58,346 nucleotides of DNA from Nitrospinaceae bacterium (GTDB lineage Bacteria > Nitrospinota > Nitrospinia > Nitrospinales > VA-1), in assembly GCA_029261595.1 (NCBI GenBank), contig JAJDAZ010000033.1:1-58346 (forward strand), given 5' to 3'. The first letter of the stretch is position 1. The number at the start of each line of letters is the position of its first letter. The notes below the pieces were generated by a model. The model was not told the DNA's origin and made no database searches. It saw only the letters and a list, made by a program, of their open reading frames with translations. Shown one piece after another: positions 8,883 through 17,926 of the stretch. A program made the position numbers and the translations under genes.

Positions 8883-10412
8883 TCACACCCGGATCAATTT
8901 ATTTTTCATTATGGTGAAGGCGTCTTTGAGGAAGGATTTCGCCATCTTAGTGCTTTTGTTGCTGGACGATTGCGAAAAAAGATCGACGAACAATTGCAGG
9001 ATACGCCCCGGCTTGCGCAAAAAGTAAACGAAATAAAACAGGGCCACACCAAACAATACGAGAAAAGATAATTCCCAGTCGCTGAAATGTTTGTTGTATG
9101 AGGTTTTTCTCGCTCCAAAATCCTGGAAGGTGAACAGGCTCATCAGGTATTCATCGGAAAGCTCGGTGATCACGCCGTCCTTTTGCAATTGATTGAAGGA
9201 CTCTGTATTGGGCTGGGGCGAATAGGCGTTCAGATTGACGTTGGTCAGACCGATGAGTCCGCATTTCACGATGGCGGCATAGGTTTTCAAAACACTTTTG
9301 TAATCGTCTTCCGGGAAACCGATGATGAAAAAACATCCGACATTGATGCCGGCCTTGAGTGCGGCTTTGGCCGACTGGAACATGGTGGGCAGATGAACTT
9401 TTTTCTTGATGGCCTTTAAGACCCTGGGATCTCCCGATTCAGGGGCAAAGGCAAACTCATGACAACCGGCGGCTTTTAGTTTTTTGGCGACTTCAAAGTC
9501 GATGCCTTCGCTACGGGTGCCCGATGGCAGTTGAAAGGTAATGTTCATGTCACGGCGGATGATCTCATCACAAAAATCGCTGATCCATTGCTTCTTCACA
9601 ATGGCCGTCAGGTCCTCGAACTGGAAATCGGTGACACCGTACTTTTCGTAGTACTCCTCCATTTCATCGACCACCAGCGTATGGTTCCTCGGTTGCCACT
9701 CGGTGGTCCACATATTCGGGCTGGTGCAGAAGGTGCAGGAAAACGGGCATCCCCGTGTCGCCAGCATGGGCATGAATTTCCCCTGGGACGCGCCATGCGG
9801 CTGGTTCACCTCATGATATTTTTCGATATCAAACAAATCCCAGGCTGGTTTGGGGATAGCATCGAGATCGCCGATTCTTTGCCTTCTGGGGTTGACCCGA
9901 ATCGCACCCTCCCCGGTACGGTAAGCCACCCCGTTTACCTGGGCCAGACTTTCCCCTTTTTCCAAATGATCCAACACATCGACAATCGTTTCCTCCCCTT
10001 CCCCCAGGACCACCGCATCGAGGGAAGACCTTTCCATGGAAAATTCCGGGAACCCGGTCACATGTTCCCCGCCCATGATCAAAAAGACATCGGGAAACGC
10101 CTGGCGGATCTCTTCCAGCAGTTCGCGCACTAGCACCCAATGGGAGGTGAACATACAGCCCACGCCGATGACTTCCACATCTGTGGGGATCTTTTCCACA
10201 ATCTGCTGGTTGGTCAACCCCCGGATGCGAACCTCATTGAAGTCGAAAAAATTTCTGGGAGCGGAACCTGGGCCATCCACCACGCTTACCTCGTGTCCCG
10301 CTTCCTTGACCGATGCGGCGATATAGGCCAGCCCAAGGGGAGGCATGCTGATGGTGGAAACAAAATTGGTCAGGGAAACAAATTTGGAAGATTCGATCAA
10401 ACAGACTTTCAT
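8883..10412 (-). CDS. Cobalamin-binding-domain radical SAM protein
   Basis: This is a 509-residue class B-type radical SAM enzyme. The N-terminal 150 residues form a B12-binding-like Rossmann domain (PPLGLAYIAASVKEAGHEV, IMGGEHVTGFPE, VVLGEGEET). The radical SAM core begins with ATRGCPFSCTFC, which gives the CX3CX2C cluster ligands near residue 225. A hydrophobic stretch at about 450-470 (ELSFLVLFGVALFYFVYFL) may anchor the protein to the membrane. It is the first gene of the minus-strand glycan cluster. Likely chemistry is methylation or another radical modification of a lipid or sugar; the substrate is unknown. Confidence 0.88.
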   Translation of the reverse strand: MKVCLIESSKFVSLTNFVSTISMPPLGLAYIAASVKEAGHEVSVVDGPGSAPRNFFDFNEVRIRGLTNQQIVEKIPTDVEVIGVGCMFTSHWVLVRELLEEIRQAFPDVFLIMGGEHVTGFPEFSMERSSLDAVVLGEGEETIVDVLDHLEKGESLAQVNGVAYRTGEGAIRVNPRRQRIGDLDAIPKPAWDLFDIEKYHEVNQPHGASQGKFMPMLATRGCPFSCTFCTSPNMWTTEWQPRNHTLVVDEMEEYYEKYGVTDFQFEDLTAIVKKQWISDFCDEIIRRDMNITFQLPSGTRSEGIDFEVAKKLKAAGCHEFAFAPESGDPRVLKAIKKKVHLPTMFQSAKAALKAGINVGCFFIIGFPEDDYKSVLKTYAAIVKCGLIGLTNVNLNAYSPQPNTESFNQLQKDGVITELSDEYLMSLFTFQDFGARKTSYNKHFSDWELSFLVLFGVALFYFVYFLRKPGRILQLFVDLFSQSSSNKSTKMAKSFLKDAFTIMKNKLIRV

Positions 10413-10691
10413 GCAGGAAACCCGATTTTGGAAAAATCAATGCCGTTTTGTGTGGAGGCACAAAGACAAATGCTAACATAATAGAGGCCCGCGGCCCTAG
10501 AGAATTCCCTTTCCCAGCAGCCTAAATAATCTCCTTCTCCTGTCGAAACATATTGTTAAATCGTTACCCACCTTCCCTCAGCAGCTTTCACGATCATCGA
10601 GGGGTTCTGGTTCTCAAATCCTTGATTGCCATATCCCGGCATTTGCCTTATCCTCGTAATAAAAAATTTTCAACCCTTAAGAAGGCAAACC

Positions 10692-12074
10692 ATGCCAAAC
10701 ACCCTCAATCCAAATATTTTTCGTGAATACGACATTCGCGGCGTGGTCGAGCAGGATTTGACGTCCGACACCGTGGAACTGATCGGCAAAGCCATCGGCA
10801 CCCATATCAAACGAAACGGCGGAAAAACCCTCACCGTTGGCCGGGACATGCGCCAAAGTTCGGACGAATTCAGAGATGCCGTGGTGAAAGGACTTCTGTC
10901 CACCGGATGCGATGTCACCGACATCGGCCGGGTCTCGACGCCCATTTCCTATTTTTCCCTGCACCATCTCAAGCCCGACGGCGGGGTGATGATCACCGGC
11001 AGTCACAACCCTTCCAATTTTAACGGCTTCAAAATCAGCCAGGGGCAACACAGCCTGTATGGTGAAAAAATTCAACAATTGCGCGGACTCATAGAACAAT
11101 TAGATTTTGAAACCGGCCAGGGCCAACTGGACCAAAAAGATGTTCTTGAAGCCTATATGGAAAAAATTGGCAGTATCATTCAAATTTCCCGTCCAGTAAA
11201 GATGGTGGTGGACGGCGGCAACGGTTGTTTTGGAATCGGCGGCCCCGAACTGTTGCGGCGGCTGGGCCAGGACCCCATTGAACTCTACTGCGAACCGGAC
11301 GGCAGTTTTCCCAATCATCACCCGGACCCGACGGTGGCCGAAAATCTGACCGACCTGATCGCCAGGGTGAAATCGGAAAATGCCGAAGTGGGAATCGGAT
11401 TCGATGGCGACGCCGACCGTATCGGGCTGGTCGATGACCAGGGCAATATTATCTGGGGTGACCAATTGCTGATCCTTCTGGCGCGGGATCTTTTGAAAAA
11501 GCAACCCGGCTCCACTATTGTCGGCGAAGTGAAATGTTCGCAAAATCTATTTGACGATATCAAGAAGCATGGCGGCACTCCGGTGATGGCGCCTGCCGGC
11601 CATTCCCTCATCAAAAAGAAAATGCGCGAAACAGGCGCCCTGCTGGCAGGTGAAATGAGCGGACACATTTGTTTCTCGGACAATTATTATGGCTACGACG
11701 ACGCCCTTTTCGCGGCCTGCAGAATTCTGGAAATCATGGCCTCTTCAGATATAAAATTATCCGAAATGCTGGCGGACGTTCCCGAAACCGCCTACACCCC
11801 GGAAATCCGCATCGATTGCCCGGACGATAAAAAGTTTAAAATCGTATCGGAACTCACCGAATATTTTCGCGACAAATACGATGTCGTGGACATCGACGGC
11901 GTCCGCGTCAACATGGGCGACGGCTGGGCCCTGATGCGCGCCTCCAACACTCAACCGGTTCTGGTCTTACGGTTTGAGGCTAAAACACAAACACGGCTGA
12001 AAGAGATTGTGCAAATCGTGCAGGATCAAATGAAACAATACGAGCCGGTGGTTCAGTTCAATCCCGAACTATGA
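10692..12074 (+). CDS. Phosphomannomutase/phosphoglucomutase
   Basis: This 460-residue enzyme interconverts hexose 1- and 6-phosphates, feeding nucleotide-sugar synthesis. The motifs are complete: FREYDIRG at the N-terminus, the phosphoserine loop TGSHNPSNFNG, metal-binding GFDGDADRIG, sugar-binding GEMSGH and the phosphate-binding tail RASNTQPVLVLRFEA. The ATG at 10692 is chosen because AAGAAGG lies just upstream and the protein then starts at the usual place; an in-frame ATG at 10626 would add a non-conserved extension. The stop overlaps the next gene by four bases. It faces away from the glycan cluster but probably serves it. Confidence 0.95.
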   Translation: MPNTLNPNIFREYDIRGVVEQDLTSDTVELIGKAIGTHIKRNGGKTLTVGRDMRQSSDEFRDAVVKGLLSTGCDVTDIGRVSTPISYFSLHHLKPDGGVMITGSHNPSNFNGFKISQGQHSLYGEKIQQLRGLIEQLDFETGQGQLDQKDVLEAYMEKIGSIIQISRPVKMVVDGGNGCFGIGGPELLRRLGQDPIELYCEPDGSFPNHHPDPTVAENLTDLIARVKSENAEVGIGFDGDADRIGLVDDQGNIIWGDQLLILLARDLLKKQPGSTIVGEVKCSQNLFDDIKKHGGTPVMAPAGHSLIKKKMRETGALLAGEMSGHICFSDNYYGYDDALFAACRILEIMASSDIKLSEMLADVPETAYTPEIRIDCPDDKKFKIVSELTEYFRDKYDVVDIDGVRVNMGDGWALMRASNTQPVLVLRFEAKTQTRLKEIVQIVQDQMKQYEPVVQFNPEL

Positions 12075-12460
12075 TCAAAAAATATTTGCACACCCGATTC
12101 AGGGTGTCCGACATGGATCAATCCCTGCGTTTTTACACAACCATTCTCGGGTTGAAATTGACCGAGCGCAAAACATCGCCACGGGGATCGGAACTGGCAT
12201 TTTTGCAGGCCCCCGGAACCGAAAGCGAAATCGAACTCTGCGCCTTTCCCACAAGCGGCCCGGTCGAAGTCCCGGAAGATCTGGTGCATCTCGCGTTTCA
12301 AGTGGAAAGTCTCGAAACGTGTATCAACCGGTTAAAAAAGGCGAACGTCCCCATCACCGAAGGCCCGATAAGATCCTCCAATGGAACCACCTTCATTTTC
12401 ACGGAAGACCCGGACAAATACGAAATCGAATTGATGGAGTACCCGAAAGAAAAAATGTGA
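12071..12460 (+). CDS. VOC-family (glyoxalase/bleomycin-resistance-like) protein
   Basis: This 129-residue protein has two beta-alpha-beta-beta-beta modules, with metal-ligand candidates at His7 (LHTRFRV), a Glu in the IELCAF strand, His in LVHLAFQV and Glu in YEIELMEYP. The residue set and length fit lactoylglutathione lyase (GloA)-type members, so methylglyoxal detoxification is the leading guess. It overlaps the phosphomannomutase stop in an ATGA arrangement and is therefore coupled to it. The substrate is not proven by sequence. Confidence 0.85.
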   Translation: MIKKYLHTRFRVSDMDQSLRFYTTILGLKLTERKTSPRGSELAFLQAPGTESEIELCAFPTSGPVEVPEDLVHLAFQVESLETCINRLKKANVPITEGPIRSSNGTTFIFTEDPDKYEIELMEYPKEKM

Positions 12461-12575
12461 CCTGTGAAGGCGGGAATGGTTGGAACCACGGATGAAAATT
12501 TAAAACAATGGCGAACGTTGCGCGAAAAGGGTTTGGGTTTATCCTGCCCCCCCTGTTAAAAATTACCCGGATTCC

Positions 12576-13421
12576 TCAATCCACAATCATGCCCGCATAG
12601 GCGACCACGCGATTCAGGTCGCCGTTGATTTCTCCCGACGTCGTATACTTGACCAGCCGGGAACGCCGCGCTCCCATTTCGTTGGCGCAAAGCAACATCA
12701 CCGTGACCGGGTTCACCCCGCACATGCTGATATGATTTTTCTCGACTGTTTTATATAAACCCTCCGCATCCCGCTTTAAGATCTGGTCGATGGCTTTTTT
12801 ATCCTTTTCAGTCGCACGGTCATGCGATTCATAATGCGTCATATCCGAGCTTGCGACCAGCAGAACCGATCGCCTGCTCTTTTTAATTCCCGTCAAAATG
12901 GCGCGGCTGACTTCCCTGCAATCCCGAAACCGTGTGCGCATCATGCAGATGGGAACGATCTTGAACTCTTTGCGAAAATATTGCAGAAACGGCAATTGGG
13001 TTTCCAGGGAATGCTCGTAGCGATGCGCCTGGGAATCCGCGTGAACCAACGGGGATGCGTCTGCTATGGACCTGGCAAGCGTGGTATCGATGGGCAGGTC
13101 TCCCATGGGCATGGACCAGACCCCTTCAGTCATTACGGAAACGGACTTGCCGTCTCCCGTATGGTTGGGGCCTATCAGAATGACCGTTTCGGGAATTTTT
13201 ATTTTGGAGTAAACCGCACCCGCCGCGTCTCCAGAATACATGAAACCCGCATGCGGGGACACGATGCCGATCACCGAATGTTTCACAACATTTTCCGGGA
13301 TATGCTTTCTGATTTCATCGAGCAACTCATCCTGACCGGATGGATAAAATTTTCCGGCAACGGCTGGAGTCCGCTTCATTGCTTCGCCATTCCTGTGCGT
13401 CAATAAATTCTGGATGTTCAT
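12576..13421 (-). CDS. Memo-family protein (AmmeMemoRadiSam system protein B)
   Basis: This 281-residue member of the MEMO1 family is related to class III nonheme-iron dioxygenases. It shows VAGKFYPSGQDELLDEI, the histidine motif SPHAGFMYSGDAAG, LIGPNHTG, the long HRYEHSLETQLPFLQY motif and SSDMTHYE. The start at 13421 is chosen because GGGGAGGTCAGGCA precedes it and it overlaps the upstream pcm stop in ATGA form; an internal ATG at 13379 lacks such a signal. The usual AMMECR1 and radical SAM partners are not adjacent. The function of the bacterial family is not settled. Confidence 0.9.
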   Translation of the reverse strand: MNIQNLLTHRNGEAMKRTPAVAGKFYPSGQDELLDEIRKHIPENVVKHSVIGIVSPHAGFMYSGDAAGAVYSKIKIPETVILIGPNHTGDGKSVSVMTEGVWSMPMGDLPIDTTLARSIADASPLVHADSQAHRYEHSLETQLPFLQYFRKEFKIVPICMMRTRFRDCREVSRAILTGIKKSRRSVLLVASSDMTHYESHDRATEKDKKAIDQILKRDAEGLYKTVEKNHISMCGVNPVTVMLLCANEMGARRSRLVKYTTSGEINGDLNRVVAYAGMIVD

Positions 13422-14233
13422 TGCCTGACCTCCCCGGTCATGGGAACAAACACGACCCCGGTTATAAATTCTTTATGCAGTTCTCCATCCTTCTTTTTGG
13501 TTAAAACCACCAGGTTCTGAGAATCACGTCCCTCGCCCAGGGGCATCACCATGCGCCCGCCTGTTTTCAACTGGTCCACCAAGGGTTGTGGAATTTTCGG
13601 GGTCGCCGCGGTGATGAGGATCGCGTCAAAAGGGCCCGCCTCTTCCCACCCCTGATAGCCGTCTCCATGCCTGGTTTTTACATTTTCATAGCCAAGGCGA
13701 TTCAACCGTTCGGCGGCTTCCTCGGCCAGGGTCTTGACGATCTCTATGGAATAAACCTGCTCAACGATTTCCGCCAGCACCGCCGCCTGATAAGCCGAGC
13801 CCGTGCCAATTTCCAGAACCTTGTCGGTTGCTTTCAATCGCGCACTTTCCGTCATCAGAGCGACGATATAAGGCTGGGAAATGGTCTGGTTTTTCTTAAT
13901 GGGAAGCGCCATGTCGGCATAGGCGACATTCAGGTGTTTTGACTCCACAAACTCATGCCGGGGCACCTTCAGCATCGCGCCCAGAACGGAGGAATCTAAA
14001 ATCCCGCGTTGTTTGAGGTCGAACTCGACCATCTGGGAACGACGGTCGGTGAAGTCCTCGCTATGGACGGTCTCAGGCAAAGACCAAAAAAGGACGGGTA
14101 AGGCCGTAGCGGCCAAGGGGAAGAAAACTTGATTAAAGAATGAGGCCGTTTTTCTTAAGCCAGTCTTCAGTATCGAATTTTTTATTGTAAAATTCCTGAA
14201 ATTCGATTTCTTTTTTTGAAAGACGATTGCCAT
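13418..14233 (-). CDS. pcm: Protein-L-isoaspartate O-methyltransferase, probably exported
   Basis: The enzyme methylates L-isoaspartyl residues in damaged proteins to start their repair. The core carries PRHEFV, the TISQPYIVALMTE motif, the SAM-binding LEIGTGSAYQAAVLA motif, TRHGDGYQGW and the FDAILITAA strand. Before the core lies a basic then hydrophobic segment (RKTASFFNQVFFPLAATALP ending near VHSED) that looks like a signal peptide, which is unusual for this normally cytosolic enzyme. The start is uncertain. ATG at 14233 is given, but it overlaps the upstream small gene by about 100 bases; a non-ATG codon nearer 14150 or TTG at 14323 is also possible. It is coupled to the Memo gene by a four-base overlap. 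Confidence 0.85.
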   Translation of the reverse strand: MAIVFQKKKSNFRNFTIKNSILKTGLRKTASFFNQVFFPLAATALPVLFWSLPETVHSEDFTDRRSQMVEFDLKQRGILDSSVLGAMLKVPRHEFVESKHLNVAYADMALPIKKNQTISQPYIVALMTESARLKATDKVLEIGTGSAYQAAVLAEIVEQVYSIEIVKTLAEEAAERLNRLGYENVKTRHGDGYQGWEEAGPFDAILITAATPKIPQPLVDQLKTGGRMVMPLGEGRDSQNLVVLTKKKDGELHKEFITGVVFVPMTGEVRQ

Positions 14234-14534
14234 CGATATATTGAGGCAAATCTCTTGGTTTTTTCCTGCCACCTTTTTTGGGAGGAGGATTTTCAAGAAA
14301 TTCTTCCTCAACCTCCATTTCAAGGGACTCTGTTAAAACCTGCATTTTCAAAACAAGCACCATAAAGCTTTGGGGGCAGATTTTTTCCTTTTTTTGAATT
14401 TCCGCAACAATTTTTTTCACTTTCTCGGAATTCATGACCGCATCGGTGATCGCTTTCGACAACCGCTCAAACTCGCGTTCAGAACCACCAGAATCATGTG
14501 CCTCGTCCACAAAACCCCCTTTGTTTATGTTCAC
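14133..14534 (-). CDS. Small charged hypothetical protein
   Basis: This protein of up to 133 residues, rich in Lys and Glu, has a helical N-terminal half (EREFERLSKAITDAVMNSEKVKKIVAEIQKKEK) and a PPPKKGGRKKPRDLP linker. No family is recognised. The start is either GTG at 14534 or GTG at 14510; the second has AAAGGGGG four bases upstream and is attractive. It precedes pcm on the same strand and overlaps its proposed 5' end. Helical amphipathic composition suggests a real, possibly DNA- or protein-binding product. Confidence 0.55.
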   Translation of the reverse strand: MNINKGGFVDEAHDSGGSEREFERLSKAITDAVMNSEKVKKIVAEIQKKEKICPQSFMVLVLKMQVLTESLEMEVEEEFLENPPPKKGGRKKPRDLPQYIDGNRLSKKEIEFQEFYNKKFDTEDWLKKNGLIL

Positions 14535-14766
14535 TGCTCATTTTTAAAATAGACTCGCCAGTGGGTATTGTCAAGCCCATTCCCCTCCCCTTGCGTGGAG
14601 GGTTTAAAGCCTGCGTTCTGATAACAGGATTCAACTGAATTTGTGCGGATTTTTTATTTTCTGAGACGGGGTTTAAGCGCAATAGAGTCAGGCCTTTTCG
14701 CTCAAGGCCCGACCCTTTGGGAAAATTCTATAGAGGCTGTGACCCCCGGAAAGAGGGAAATCCCGG

Positions 14767-15921
14767 TCAGTATTTGGGGACGGAAGGGTCAACTTTTTCA
14801 GACCATTCCAGAATTCCGCCGCGCATACTGCGGACGTTGGAGAAGCCCATTTCAACCAGGGCGTTTAACGCCTTCATGCTCCGGACCCCCGCTTTACAAT
14901 GCAAAACAATCTCATCGTCAGGGTTCAGGCCATTGAGCTTTGCAGGGTCTTTCGCCTCGATTTCGCCGAGCGGAATCAAGGTCGCGGAATCAATTTTACA
15001 AATCTGGTATTCCGAAGGTTCGCGCACGTCGATCAGTTTAAAGTTCCGCCCGTTATCGAGCATTTTCTTGACCTCGACCGCGTCTATTTCCAATGCTTCA
15101 TCAACGGAAGAATCATCCGATGGAACGATGCCGCAAAATTGTTCGTAGTCGATGAGTGCCTTGATCGTGGGATTGTCGCCACAGATCGGACAGTTCTTGT
15201 CCTTTCTAAGCTTCAATTCCTTGAACTTCATTGCAAGAGCGTCAAACAGGAGCAAACGGCCCACCAGAGTTTCGCCTTTGCCCAGGATCAATTTGATCGC
15301 TTCGTTGGCCTGGAGCAGACCCACAATGCCGGGTAAAATTCCGAGCACCCCGCCCTCCGCACAGCTGGGAACGAGGCCCGGTGGCGGAGGTTCCGGATAC
15401 AGACAGCGATAACAGGGACCCTGCTTCGCATCGAACACAGAAGCCTGACCTTCAAAACGCAAAATGCTTCCATAAACATAAGGTTTGCCCAAAAGGACAG
15501 CCGCATCATTTGCCAGGTAACGGGTGGGAAAATTATCGGTTCCGTCAATGATGATGTCGTAGTCCTTGAAAATTTCCAAAGCGTTTTCAGAGGTCAACCG
15601 CGTGTTGTAGGTGACCACGTCGATGCTGGAATTTAAATCGGCCAACCGCGCTTTCGCAGAATCCACTTTCAATTTTCCAAGCGTCGATTCTCCGTGGATG
15701 ACCTGACGTTGCAGGTTGCTGAAGTCCACCACATCGAAATCCACCATGCCCAGTTTGCCAACACCCGCCGCGGCCAGGTACAACCCCAGAGGGGCTCCGA
15801 GACCGCCGGTGCCAATGCACAAAACTTTGGCATTACAAATTTTTTCCTGTCCTTCGACGCCGACTTCCGGCAATAGCAAATGCCGACTGTAGCGGTTGAT
15901 CTGATCTTGAGTCAAAGCCAT
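14767..15921 (-). CDS. MoeB/ThiF-family adenylyltransferase with C-terminal rhodanese domain (MoeZ-like)
   Basis: This is a 384-residue E1-like enzyme that adenylates the C-terminal Gly-Gly of a small sulfur carrier protein for molybdopterin, thiamine or related sulfur transfer. The N-terminal domain has RYSRHLLLPEVG, the nucleotide motif GTGGLGAPLGLYLA and DGTDNFPTRY, plus zinc cysteines in CYRC and CPIC. Residues about 285-384 are a rhodanese domain with active-site cysteine in LHCKAGVRS, which can deliver the sulfur. A Shine-Dalgarno AAGGGTG precedes the ATG. The sulfur carrier partner is not in the window, although a moaB/mog gene lies at 28.1 kb. Confidence 0.93.
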   Translation of the reverse strand: MALTQDQINRYSRHLLLPEVGVEGQEKICNAKVLCIGTGGLGAPLGLYLAAAGVGKLGMVDFDVVDFSNLQRQVIHGESTLGKLKVDSAKARLADLNSSIDVVTYNTRLTSENALEIFKDYDIIIDGTDNFPTRYLANDAAVLLGKPYVYGSILRFEGQASVFDAKQGPCYRCLYPEPPPPGLVPSCAEGGVLGILPGIVGLLQANEAIKLILGKGETLVGRLLLFDALAMKFKELKLRKDKNCPICGDNPTIKALIDYEQFCGIVPSDDSSVDEALEIDAVEVKKMLDNGRNFKLIDVREPSEYQICKIDSATLIPLGEIEAKDPAKLNGLNPDDEIVLHCKAGVRSMKALNALVEMGFSNVRSMRGGILEWSEKVDPSVPKY

Positions 15922-16046
15922 GGCACACCCTTATTCCATTCGATTTTTCAAAGGTCTTATACGCTGATATTTGTTCACCGATATAATTAAGATATTATTT
16001 TAGCAAAAAGGGTTCAAGGACGACAAAATTTATGCTCGATCTCCGA

Positions 16047-17237
16047 TCACCTGCTTGCTGTTGCTTCTTTAAACGCCTCTTCAAACCCTGCGACGGACCC
16101 CTTGATCACTTTATCCGGCAGGCAGTAGGACAAGCGAAAATAACCCGCCAGCCCGAACCCCCTGCCCGGCACCGCAAGCACCCGCTTCGAGGCCAAAATA
16201 CGGACAAACTCCACTTCATCTTCAAGCGGCGACTGCGGGAAAAAATAAAACGCACCCTGGGGTTTCACTACGGAATAACCGATGCGCTTAAGCTCCCCGT
16301 AAAGAAAATCACGCTTGCGTTGATAGTCTTTAACATCCACCGTCGCCCCCTGAGCGTTTTTCACCGCACGCTGGATCAACGAAGGCGCATTGACAAATCC
16401 CAGAACCCTATTGCAAAATATCAGGCCCGCCATCAGTTCTTTGGCATTTTCCGCCTTAGGGTGAACGACCACCATGCCGATGCGTTCTCCCGGCACCGCC
16501 AGGTCCTTGGAGTGCGAGGTAATGTAGATGCTGTTATCGTAAAATTCGCAGATGTTAGGAGTCTCGACGCCGTCGAAAGCGATTTTCTTATAAGGGTCAT
16601 CGGAGATCAGATACACCGCCCGGCCCATCTCTTCGGATTTCTTTTTTAAAAGCGCCGCCAGGTCTTCGAGAGATTCTCTGGAGTACACCACGCCGGTGGG
16701 ATTGTTCGGCGAGTTGATGATGACCGCCCGTGTCTTCTCTGAAATAGCCTTTTCCAGAGCGCCAAGATCCAGCGTAAAGTCATCTCGCGTGGCAACCGGC
16801 ACCGCCTTTCCGCCATGGTTGTCTGCGTAAAATAAATACTCCACAAAATAGGGCGCAAAAATAATGACTTCGTCTCCAGGGTCCAGCAGGGTCTTGAGCG
16901 CGATGTTCAAGCCCCCGGCGGCGCCACAGACCATGACGATATCATCGGCGGTGAGATCCACCTTGCATTCAGGAGAAAGCGATTGCGCGACCGTCTCCCG
17001 GACGTCCGGAAGACCGGCATTGGGCATGTAGCGATGCAAACCGGGAGCGGGATCTTTTGCCGATGCGACAAGAGCGGCGACCAGTTCCTTTGGAGGTTCC
17101 ACCACCGGGTTTCCGAGGGAAAGATCGAAAACATTTTCTTCGCCAAACTCCTGCTTGAGGCGGATGCCTTCCTCGAACATTTTTCGTATCCAGGAAGACT
17201 TTTCCATAAAGCCGCTGATTTTTTGGGAAATCGCCAT
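16047..17237 (-). CDS. Pyridoxal-phosphate aminotransferase, class I/II
   Basis: This 396-residue fold-type I aminotransferase has FDLSLGNPVVEPP, the PLP-phosphate-loop AAGGLN, SPNNPTGVVY, SDDPYKKIAF, the Schiff-base lysine in SHSKDLAVPGERIG and the substrate-carboxylate arginine in YFRLSYC. ATG at 17237 is used, with AAAGG upstream; a GTG at 17279 would add 14 non-conserved residues. It resembles aspartate/aromatic-type aminotransferases but the substrate is not fixed by sequence. It is monocistronic, 125 bases from the MoeB-like gene. Confidence 0.92.
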   Translation of the reverse strand: MAISQKISGFMEKSSWIRKMFEEGIRLKQEFGEENVFDLSLGNPVVEPPKELVAALVASAKDPAPGLHRYMPNAGLPDVRETVAQSLSPECKVDLTADDIVMVCGAAGGLNIALKTLLDPGDEVIIFAPYFVEYLFYADNHGGKAVPVATRDDFTLDLGALEKAISEKTRAVIINSPNNPTGVVYSRESLEDLAALLKKKSEEMGRAVYLISDDPYKKIAFDGVETPNICEFYDNSIYITSHSKDLAVPGERIGMVVVHPKAENAKELMAGLIFCNRVLGFVNAPSLIQRAVKNAQGATVDVKDYQRKRDFLYGELKRIGYSVVKPQGAFYFFPQSPLEDEVEFVRILASKRVLAVPGRGFGLAGYFRLSYCLPDKVIKGSVAGFEEAFKEATASR

Positions 17238-17444
17238 GTCTGGCCTTTGCTTTGTTTTAGAAAAGCCAATGAATAGCACAAAGAGCCTTCCGGTTCAACC
17301 AGCGCGATGCGGGACCCGATATAATCGGGCGACGGGTTTATGGGAAGTCGATAGCCAAATTTTTATCAATATGGGCGGGCGGGCGAAGAAATCTTGCTTA
17401 CGGAAGAATGAGGTCAGGAAATTTTCTTTGTCCGAAAAATTTCT

Positions 17445-17690
17445 TTAAAAGATACTGCTCGGATGCTCGCGTTCCGGGGAATTGTGTCGGCTTTTTTGCT
17501 CTTCGCTTTGAATCAATTCGCCCAGTTTTTTGATGTCGAGGGACAGGTTGTATTTGGCGGTATCTCCCTTGGGGTCAAAAGCCTTGAGCTTTTTATAGGA
17601 ATGGCGGACGCCGGGAGATTGCAGGATCGCATGCTCAATTTCCAGCCACAAAGATTCAGCCAGTTTTCTTTTCGTTTCCTGAAACGTCAT
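17445..17690 (-). CDS. Small hypothetical protein (81 aa)
   Basis: The protein is 81 residues, highly charged and without membrane segments, beginning MTFQETKRKLAESLWLEIEH. It has GGGGGG eight bases upstream of the ATG, a believable ribosome binding site. No family is recognised. It lies alone between the aminotransferase and the ABC transporter genes. Confidence 0.55.
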   Translation of the reverse strand: MTFQETKRKLAESLWLEIEHAILQSPGVRHSYKKLKAFDPKGDTAKYNLSLDIKKLGELIQSEEQKSRHNSPEREHPSSIF

Positions 17691-17926
17691 GGTTTGCCCC
17701 CCATTAAACTTAATAAATCAATCGTGCACGCGCCAAATACACTCCGGAACTGAATAGTGATTTTATTAATTTGATATCACGAGGGGGTCAATGGCAGGTC
17801 ACGAATGCGTCACCTTTGGAGAAATAGAATGCGGGATAAATAATCCTGGAGTCTCTAATAATTGAGAATTGAACTAAATTATATTAACCTTCTTTTTCAT
17901 TTCCATTTTCCGGGTTTAATTTTTCC

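Noticed and set aside
14581..14620. CCCCTTGCGTGGAGGGTTTAA segment as another copy of the composite element
   Set aside because: Only a short GC-rich resemblance; the GAGGA-A-AGT, ATGCCCC and CCATAGCGC modules are absent.
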